Shown piece by piece: positions 55,261 to 61,735 of a stretch of 64,000 nt of DNA. The stretch comes from Amycolatopsis sp. 2-15. Its GTDB lineage: Bacteria > Actinomycetota > Actinomycetes > Mycobacteriales > Pseudonocardiaceae. The stretch covers positions 7,534,001-7,598,000 of the forward strand of contig NZ_CP127294.1 in NCBI RefSeq assembly GCF_030285625.1. Reading direction: 5' to 3'. Position 1 is the first letter of the stretch. The number at the start of each line of letters is the position of its first letter. The translations under genes and the position numbers were made by a program. The notes under the pieces were generated by a model that was not told the DNA's origin, made no database searches, and saw only the letters and a program-made list of their open reading frames with translations.

Positions 55261-56070
55261 ATGGCGCACCAACGGACTGTCGTGGTCACCGGAGCGGCTT
55301 CGGGGATCGGCGCCGGCATCGCACGGTCCGTGCACGAGGCCGGCTACGACCTCGTACTGGTCGACCTCGACGAAGCCGGGCTGGCGCGCGTAGCGACGGA
55401 ACTGGGCGAGGCCACCACGCTGACCGCAGACCTGACCGACCCCGCCTCGGCCACGCGCCTCACCGAGGCCGCCCGAGCAGCACACGGCACCTGGGGTCTG
55501 GTCAACTGCGCGGGGATCTCGCTGATCAAGCACTTCCTCCACAACAGCGAACAGGAGTGGACGCGCATCCTCCGGGTGAACCTGGAGGGCACCATGCGGG
55601 CCACCCACGCCGTCGGCACGGTCCTCACCGAGAACGGCGGCGGCGCCGTGGTGAACATCGCCTCGATCTCCGGCGTTGTCCCGGCCGCTTGCCAGGCGGC
55701 CTACGCGGCGTCGAAGGCCGGGCTGATCGGGTTCGGCACCGGGCTGGCGTTCGACTTCGGCCCCCTCGACATCACCGTCAACACCATCGCTCCCGGCATC
55801 GTGCGGACCCCGATCTGGGACCGGATCCTGCACGAGGACGCCGACCGGACCGGACTGCCGGCGGAACAGATCTTCGCCGAACACGTCCGGCCCATTCCGC
55901 TGGGCCGGGCACAGACCGCGGCCGAGATCGGTGCGCTCACGGTGTTCCTGCTCGGACCGGGCGCGCGGAGCATCTCCGGCGAGACCATCAAGGTCACCGG
56001 CGGAATGACCACCGTGACCTTCGACTTCGCGAAGGCGGCGGACGCGGTCCGTGCGGGGGTGACGCGATGA
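55261..56070 (+). CDS. Short-chain dehydrogenase/reductase
   Basis: SDR of 269 residues starting at ATG 55261 with GAGGAG upstream. Cofactor motif TGAASGIGAG (11-20), NCAGIS, catalytic Ser in NIASISG, YAASK (Tyr and Lys), and the PGIVRTP and GETIKVTGGM blocks. A second alcohol-oxidising step in the same pathway as the zinc dehydrogenase. The stop overlaps the aldolase start as ATGA. Confidence 0.9.
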   Translation: MAHQRTVVVTGAASGIGAGIARSVHEAGYDLVLVDLDEAGLARVATELGEATTLTADLTDPASATRLTEAARAAHGTWGLVNCAGISLIKHFLHNSEQEWTRILRVNLEGTMRATHAVGTVLTENGGGAVVNIASISGVVPAACQAAYAASKAGLIGFGTGLAFDFGPLDITVNTIAPGIVRTPIWDRILHEDADRTGLPAEQIFAEHVRPIPLGRAQTAAEIGALTVFLLGPGARSISGETIKVTGGMTTVTFDFAKAADAVRAGVTR

Positions 56071-56843
56071 CCGCCCATTTCGCGGTGCAATTCAAGGAAA
56101 AGCTTGCCGCCGACGGGCCACTGCTGGGCACGTTCGCGGGGCTCGGCAGCCCGGTCGCGGTGGAGATAGCGGCCGCGGCCGGCGCCGACTGGGTACTGCT
56201 GGATCTGGAACACGGCGGGGGTTCCGAGGAGCTGGTCGGGCCGTCGGTGACCTCGGCGGCAGCCTACGGGGTCCCGCTGATCGTCCGGACGGAAAGTGGT
56301 GACCGGCCGCGGGCCGGGCGGGCGCTGGACGGCGGGGCGAGCGGCATCATGATCCCCCGGATCGATGGAATCCGGGACGCTCAGCACGCCCTGCGGATCC
56401 TCCGATACCCGCCGGACGGCGACCGCGGGGTGGCGACCTACAACCGCCAAGCCCGGTTCGGGCTGCGGCCCGAAGTGCTCGCCTCGCGCAACGACGAGGT
56501 CGTCAGCGTCATCCAGGTCGAGACCGTCGGCGCGCTTCGCGACATCGACGAGATCACCGCGACCGACGGCGTCGACGTGCTGTTCATCGGCCCGGTGGAC
56601 CTCTCCTACGCGCTGGGCGTGCCGTTGGGGTTCACATCACCGGCGTTCCGGCAAGCCCTCGACACTGTGGCCGCCGCCGCGAAACGGCACGGAAAGACAG
56701 CGGGGATCATGGCGCCCTCAGCCGCCGCGGCGGCGGACTACCTGGACCGCGGGTTCCGGTTCCTGTCCATCGCATCCGACGCTTCCCTGCTCGCCAGAAC
56801 CATGCACGACGCCTTCGCGTCGGTCAGAAAGGACCACCCGTGA
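56067..56843 (+). CDS. HpcH/HpaI family aldolase
   Basis: Class II metal-dependent aldolase of 258 residues. Family blocks: LLGTFAGLGSPVAVEIAA, DWVLLDLEHG (46-50 DLEHG), GIMIPRID, VIQVETVGAL (metal Glu) and LFIGPVDLSYALGVP. The family cleaves 2-keto-3-deoxy acids to pyruvate (or oxaloacetate-derived products) and an aldehyde. It is coupled by 4-base overlaps to the SDR upstream and the aldehyde dehydrogenase downstream, so its aldehyde product probably goes straight to the latter. Confidence 0.88.
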   Translation: MTAHFAVQFKEKLAADGPLLGTFAGLGSPVAVEIAAAAGADWVLLDLEHGGGSEELVGPSVTSAAAYGVPLIVRTESGDRPRAGRALDGGASGIMIPRIDGIRDAQHALRILRYPPDGDRGVATYNRQARFGLRPEVLASRNDEVVSVIQVETVGALRDIDEITATDGVDVLFIGPVDLSYALGVPLGFTSPAFRQALDTVAAAAKRHGKTAGIMAPSAAAAADYLDRGFRFLSIASDASLLARTMHDAFASVRKDHP

Positions 56844-58324
56844 GCCCCGTGCAGCTGAACCACTGGATCGCCGGTGCGGCCGTGCCCGGCACCTCCGGCG
56901 CCCACGCGGACGTCACCGATCCCGCCACCGGCGCGGTCACCGCTCACGTGCCGCTGGCCTCGGCGGCGGAAACCGGCGCCGCGATCGACGCCGCGGCCGC
57001 CGCGTTCCCCGCCTGGCGTGACACCTCGCTGGCCCGCCGTACCCGGATCCTGTTCGCATTCCGCGAGCTGCTGAACGCCCGCTCGCACGAGCTCGCGGAC
57101 ATCATCACGGCCGAACACGGCAAGGTGCTCTCCGACGCCGCAGGTGAGGTCGCCCGGGGCCTGGAGGTCGTCGAATTCGCCTGCGGCATGCCACATCTGC
57201 TCAACGGCGAAGCGACGCACAACGCGTCGACCAACGTGGACGTCGCCTCGATCCGGCAGCCGCTCGGACCGGTGGCGATCATCTCGCCCTTCAACTTCCC
57301 GGCGATGGTCCCGATGTGGTTCTTCCCCATCGCGATCGCCGCGGGCAACACGGTCGTCCTGAAGCCATCGGAGAAGGTGCCCGGCGCCGCGTTGTGGCTG
57401 GCCCGGCTGTGGCGCGAGGCGGGCCTTCCCGACGGAGTGTTCAACGTGGTCAACGGCGACAAGACCGCGGTCGACACAGTGCTCGCGCACCCCGGCATCA
57501 AGGCGGTGTCCTTCGTCGGCTCCACGCCGATCGCCCGCTATGTGTACGAAACCGGTACCGCGCACGGCAAACGGGTCCAAGCACTCGGCGGCGCGAAGAA
57601 CCACATGGTCGTTCTGCCGGACGCCGACCTCGACCTGGCCGCCGATCAAGCTGTCAACGCCGGGTTCGGCTCGGCCGGGGAGCGCTGCATGGCGATCTCC
57701 GTCGTCGTCACCGTCGGGGACATCGCCGACGAACTGGTGGACAAGATCGCCACCCGGGCCGCGAAACTCCGCACCGGCGACGGCCGCCTCGGCTGCGACA
57801 TGGGGCCACTGGTCACGAAAGCCGCGCAGGAACGGGTCACCGGCTACATCGCCGCCGGCGAACAGGCCGGCGCCGCACTCGTCGTCGACGGCCGCGGCCT
57901 CGCCGGCGACGGCTTCTTCGTCGGACCGACGCTGTTCGACCACGTGGCCACCGACATGTCGATCTACACCGACGAGATCTTCGGGCCGGTCCTGTCGATC
58001 GTGCGCGTCGACACCTACGACCAGGCGATCGAGCTGGTCAACGCCAGCCCCTACGGCAACGGCGTCGCCCTCTTCACCAACGACGGCGGCGCGGCCCGCC
58101 GGTTCCACACCGAGATCGAGGTCGGCATGGTCGGCATCAACGTCCCGGTCCCGGTCCCGATGGCGTACTACTCCTTCGGCGGCTGGAAGAACTCCCTCTT
58201 CGGCGACACGCACGCCCACGGCACCGAAGGCGTCCACTTCTACACCCGTGGCAAGGTCGTCACCACCCGCTGGGCGGACCCCACTCACCGCGGCATCAAC
58301 CTCGGCTTCCCGCAGACCGGCTAG
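56840..58324 (+). CDS. mmsA: CoA-acylating (methyl)malonate-semialdehyde dehydrogenase
   Basis: Aldehyde dehydrogenase of the MmsA/IolA class, 494 residues from GTG 56840 (GTGA overlap with the aldolase). It shows IISPFNFPAMVPMWFFPIA, LKPSEKVPGAA and FVGSTPIARYVYE. The class-defining GGAKNHMVVLPDAD lacks the usual ALDH glutamate, and GSAGERCMA carries catalytic Cys283. It converts malonate semialdehyde to acetyl-CoA, or methylmalonate semialdehyde to propionyl-CoA, with release of CO2. As the last gene of the operon it sets the end product of the pathway. Propionyl-CoA would be a direct feedstock for the carboxylase and PKS nearby (inference). Confidence 0.9.
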   Translation: MSPVQLNHWIAGAAVPGTSGAHADVTDPATGAVTAHVPLASAAETGAAIDAAAAAFPAWRDTSLARRTRILFAFRELLNARSHELADIITAEHGKVLSDAAGEVARGLEVVEFACGMPHLLNGEATHNASTNVDVASIRQPLGPVAIISPFNFPAMVPMWFFPIAIAAGNTVVLKPSEKVPGAALWLARLWREAGLPDGVFNVVNGDKTAVDTVLAHPGIKAVSFVGSTPIARYVYETGTAHGKRVQALGGAKNHMVVLPDADLDLAADQAVNAGFGSAGERCMAISVVVTVGDIADELVDKIATRAAKLRTGDGRLGCDMGPLVTKAAQERVTGYIAAGEQAGAALVVDGRGLAGDGFFVGPTLFDHVATDMSIYTDEIFGPVLSIVRVDTYDQAIELVNASPYGNGVALFTNDGGAARRFHTEIEVGMVGINVPVPVPMAYYSFGGWKNSLFGDTHAHGTEGVHFYTRGKVVTTRWADPTHRGINLGFPQTG

Positions 58325-58650
58325 GTGAGCTCAGTGCCGCGGTTCGTGCACACCGGAAGCCTGTTTGAGCCCGGCGAAACCCACGGCACCACCGACAGCA
58401 CGTGACCGGTGACTCGAGCTCACACCGCGAATCGCTCCACGGCGGCACCTCGCGACGCGTGCTTGAGATACGGAGCGCCTCGCAGTCCGCGTCGTTCACC
58501 GGCCAGTACCTCGGCAAAGCCCCCGCGGAATCGTCGAGGAGCGCATCGAACCGCAAGCCCTCCCCCGCTCGCCCTGACCCCGAAGACAAGTGCCCGCCGG
58601 AATGAATTCCGGCTGAGCGTTTCGTCCAGTGAAACGGTTCGCTTCGGCTC
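58325..58650. other. Intergenic, nothing recognisable
   Basis: About 325 bp after the aldehyde dehydrogenase. Short frames on both strands have no identifiable domain, and no clear terminator hairpin was seen. Confidence 0.4.
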
Positions 58651-58878
58651 CGCCGGGCGCGCCGAGCCCGGGCGTATCGCGCTCGGTCAGCTTGAGGTTG
58701 TGGTGGTAGGGGTCTTCGTAGCAGCTCAGGTACGCCGAGCCCCGGGGGCGTGCGGTCTCGCGCATGCCCAGCAGCTGGGTGAAGAACCACAGCCTGCCTC
58801 GATGTCCGGGGTGTAGAGCTCGGCGTGCGCCATGTGCGCCAGCTCGAAGCGAGCGCCGGCGATGTCCGATGTGGTCAT
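58651..58878 (-). pseudogene. Extradiol (catechol 2,3-) dioxygenase remnant
   Basis: From ATG 58878 the minus strand reads FELAHMAHAELYTPDIEA, the start of a vicinal-oxygen-chelate extradiol dioxygenase. The frame is broken near 58792-58797. The next frame continues LWFFTQLLGMRETA, AYLSCYEDPYHHNLKLTE and DTPGLGAP, after which similarity ends at about 58651. Only about 75 of about 300 residues remain and the metal-binding C-terminal half is gone. It lies 49 bp downstream of the hydroxylase, consistent with a former salicylate-to-catechol ring-cleavage cluster. Confidence 0.7.
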
Positions 58879-58926
58879 GGTGGTGCGTTCCTTTGCTCAG
58901 GCTTGGAGCAGCAGCTCGCGGTGGTC

Positions 58927-60063
58927 TTACTCGTGGATCCAGCTGAAGTCGTCGACGAGGTCGAGCAGCCGGCGATCGCGCGTGGCCGCGGCGTCGCCGT
59001 CGGGCAGGTGCAGCAGCGCTGAGGTGACCCAGGAGCTGCGCTGGACCTGGCACGTCCGCGAGCGTCGCAAGCGCTCGTAGCCGGCGAGTGCCGTGTGGAC
59101 GTCCTCGAACCGGTTCTGGCAATCGGCGAGGACCGCGGCGTCTTCGATCGTCTGGTTCGCTCCTTGGCCGTGGTGGGGCATCATGGCGTGGGCGGCGTCG
59201 CCGAGCAGCACCGCGCCGTCGTTGCTCCACCGGGCGAGCGGGGGCAGGGCGAACAGACCCCATTGCGGCCCTTGGGGAACAGCGTCGATCATCGTCCTGA
59301 CCGCGGGGTGCCAGCCTCGGAACGCGGCGGCCAGCAGGCCGTCCTCGGTGTTCGCCACTCCGCCCGGCGCGGTCCATCGTTTCGGCCCTTCGAGCACGGC
59401 GAGAAAGTTGATGAACTCGCCGGTCGCGTAGTGCAGCAGATGGGCGCCCTGTCCCAACCAGAACTGGACGGCATCCGGGTCTGGCAGATCGGGCACGTCG
59501 TCGCGGGTGACCAGGCCCCGGAAGCCGCTGGTTCCCGAGTACACGGGGACCACGTCGGTGATCGACACGCGCACGCGCGAGCGGATGCCGTCGGCGCCGA
59601 CGACCAGGCCGGCCGTGGTGCTCGACCCGTCGGCGAAGGTGAGTTCGGTCGAGTCGCCCTGCCGGCACAGGCCGGTCAGTTCCTTGCCGAGATGCAGATC
59701 GGCGGTGCCCCACGCCTGCGCGAGAGCCCGCTGCAGGTGTGCCCGGTGAACGCCCCAGAACGGGGCGCCGAACCGGTCCTCGTACCACGCACCGACGGGG
59801 TGGGCGGCCAAGCGGTCACCATGGGACCAATGGCGGTAGACGAGTTCCGTCGGGACGGCCGAGGTCTCTTCGAGCGCCGATCCGATCCCGAGATCACGCA
59901 GGACGCGAATGCCGTTGGCGGCGAGCGCGACCGCGGCGCCGACCTCGGCGAGTTCCGGTGCCTGCTCGTAGATCCGCGAGCGGATTCCGTGCCGGCGCAG
60001 CGCGAGCCCCAGAGTCAGTCCCCCGATTCCGGCGCCGATAATCGCGATGTCAGATCGGGTCAT
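58927..60063 (-). CDS. FAD-dependent aromatic monooxygenase (salicylate hydroxylase-like)
   Basis: Group A flavoprotein monooxygenase of 378 residues. N-terminal FAD site IAIIGAGIGGLTLGLALRR (7-25), the DG motif GLVVGADGIRSRVR, and the second FAD motif GAVLLGDAAHAMMPHHGQG. It uses NAD(P)H and O2 to hydroxylate (and, for salicylate, decarboxylate) an aromatic ring. It appears intact, although its neighbours, a ring-cleavage dioxygenase and a SnoaL-like gene, are broken. The SnoaL-like stop is 3 bp upstream of its start, so the two were cotranscribed. Confidence 0.88.
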   Translation of the reverse strand: MTRSDIAIIGAGIGGLTLGLALRRHGIRSRIYEQAPELAEVGAAVALAANGIRVLRDLGIGSALEETSAVPTELVYRHWSHGDRLAAHPVGAWYEDRFGAPFWGVHRAHLQRALAQAWGTADLHLGKELTGLCRQGDSTELTFADGSSTTAGLVVGADGIRSRVRVSITDVVPVYSGTSGFRGLVTRDDVPDLPDPDAVQFWLGQGAHLLHYATGEFINFLAVLEGPKRWTAPGGVANTEDGLLAAAFRGWHPAVRTMIDAVPQGPQWGLFALPPLARWSNDGAVLLGDAAHAMMPHHGQGANQTIEDAAVLADCQNRFEDVHTALAGYERLRRSRTCQVQRSSWVTSALLHLPDGDAAATRDRRLLDLVDDFSWIHE

Positions 60064-60066
60064 CGC

Positions 60067-60424
60067 TCACCCGACCTGTGTCGGTGTCGGATCGATGAAG
60101 ATGCGCAGGCCGCCGATGATCCCGTCTCGGTGCTCGATGATCGTCACCACCGGCAACGTGACCTCGCGGCCGTCGGGCCGGACGTAGGTGACGTTGGCCT
60201 CGAGCAGCAGGACCGCACCGGACGACCACAGATTGCGGAACTCGTGGCGCATCCTGCTGTAGGTGGTGAACAACCACTCGAGACCGCCGCGGATCGCGTC
60301 GCGGCCGGCCATCGGGTCGTTGGACCCGTAGGTCATGGTCGCCTCATCGGCGAATCCCTCGAGCACCGGCGCCACTTCGCACGCGTCGACGTGGGCGTAG
60401 AAGTCAGTCAGCCGGCCGGGGCCT
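60067..60424 (-). pseudogene. SnoaL-like (NTF2-fold) protein, N-terminus lost
   Basis: The minus strand encodes an NTF2/SnoaL fold: LTDFYAHVDACEVAPVLEGF, then ATMTYGSNDP and GRDAIRGGLEWLF, ending QVG at 60067. The frame is open upstream of 60375 without a credible start codon; a GTG at 60375 exists but falls inside the first helix. Just beyond about 60425 lies a histidine-kinase fragment on the other strand, so the gene's 5' end and promoter seem to have been cut off by a rearrangement. The original role was possibly as a small partner of the aromatic monooxygenase. Confidence 0.6.
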
Positions 60425-61064
60425 GCACGAGTTTCTCCGCCGTGTTCCGCAACGGACGCTGATCGAGGTGGCGCTGGCCGACCCCGACGCGGGTCCGCAG
60501 CTGCGCAAGCTCGGCGAACACTTGCTGCTGACCAACGAGCGCAGCGAGCGCATGATCGAAGGCCTGCTGGTGCTGGCGCGCAGTGACCGCGGACTGGCCA
60601 CGCACTCGCCGGTGCGGGTGGACGAGGTGGTGGGTACCGTGCTCGCCTCGACCGCCGCGCAGGCCGAGGCCGCCGGGGTGACGGTCGAGTCGAATCTGCG
60701 GGCGCGCACCGTCGCCGGCGACCAGGTGCTGCTCGAACGGCTGGTGACGAACCTGGTGGTCAACGCGATCACGTACAACACCCGCGGCGGCTGGGTCCAC
60801 GTCGAAACCGGCGGCGACCCCGCGCTGACCGTCGGCAACTCGGGCCCGGTGGTCCCTGAGGAGGCCGCGGCCACGGTGTTCGAACCGTTCCGCCGGCTCG
60901 CCGGAGATCGCATCGGCGACTCCCGCAACGCCGGCCTGGGCTTGTCGATCGTGCGCTCGATCGCCCGCGCCCACGGGGGCGATGCCTTGGCGAGCCCGGC
61001 CCCCACGGGTGGCCTGATCGTCGAAATCCGACTGCCCGCCGCCGACTGCCCCACCCGCTGGTGA
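60425..61064 (+). pseudogene. Histidine kinase fragment (second dimerisation helix plus ATPase domain)
   Basis: Plus-strand reading from about 60440: QRTLIEVALADPDAG, NERSERMIEGLLVLARSD, then the HATPase_c domain with the N-box LVTNLVVNAITYN and the G2 box GLGLSIVRSIARAHGG, ending at 61064. The sensor, HAMP and phospho-acceptor His segments are missing: the fragment begins exactly where the H-box would have ended. It cannot autophosphorylate in the normal way. No response regulator gene is adjacent. A GTG at 60468 could start a 198-residue product, but no ribosome-binding site is evident. Confidence 0.75.
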
Positions 61065-61435
61065 CCGAAAGCAGGCCTGGCCTCTTGCCCGAGCTCGCAC
61101 ACGATCGGCACCGGCAGCTTGCGCAGCCGTGTGCAATCAAATCAGCGCCGCCGACAACTCACCGACACACCCCGCACCACGGCCCGGCTATCCAAAAAGG
61201 ACAAACGGCCGGGCTGGCTGTTTCCTGACCTCACACCTCGCGGCATGACGCACCGGGCTCTGATCGAAGTATCGCCGCCGTGCGACTCGTGATCTCCCGG
61301 GATCTTCGGGTGACTGTCCGTAGCAGTCGAGACCGGGGATGATGAGCCATGCGGGGGGTTGGTCTGCTATAACCACCCTGCACGAACGCCGGCGTTACAC
61401 TGTTGGGGCGCAGGCGATCCGAGGGGGAGGACGGC
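61065..61435. promoter_or_regulatory. Upstream region of the Trypco2-trypsin operon
   Basis: About 370 bp without a gene. The extended -10 sequence TGCTATAAC (61365-61373) lies about 62 bp upstream of the predicted TTG start and is the best promoter candidate; no consensus -35 was found. Confidence 0.35.
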
Positions 61436-61732
61436 TTGGACGAGATCGGGTTGGCGGAGGCGATCGACCACCTGCGCTTCCAGTTGGGGGTGGCCCAGGA
61501 TGCCGGGCTGAATCACCAACTTCGGTTCGAGGTGCTGGAAGTCGAGGTCGAGCTCCTCGTCGAAGCGCGCCGGGAGAAGACCGGAAAAGTCGATTTCAAG
61601 GTCGTCGGCGGCGATGCGAAGGGCACGAGCGCGAACAGCCACAAGGTGAAGCTCAAGCTCAACGTCAAAGACGCAGCGCTCGGCGGCGAACGCGCGGTAG
61701 TCGCCAGCAGCAAGCATCTCGACATGGAGTAG
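61436..61732 (+). CDS. Trypco2 (trypsin-co-occurring domain 2) protein
   Basis: Small protein of 98 residues. TTG 61436 was chosen because GGGGGAGG lies 7 nt upstream; an in-frame ATG at 61403 has no site and adds only a charged leader. It begins DEIGLAEAIDHLRFQLGVAQ, then LRFEVLEVEVELLVEA and a beta-rich tail KVDFKVVGG...HKVKLKLNV. This matches the Trypco2 domain known from NTPase-linked conflict systems, where it accompanies a trypsin-NTPase protein and probably acts as a sensor or adaptor. The stop is 3 bp before the trypsin gene start, confirming the two-gene unit. Confidence 0.75.
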   Translation: MDEIGLAEAIDHLRFQLGVAQDAGLNHQLRFEVLEVEVELLVEARREKTGKVDFKVVGGDAKGTSANSHKVKLKLNVKDAALGGERAVVASSKHLDME

Positions 61733-61735
61733 CCG

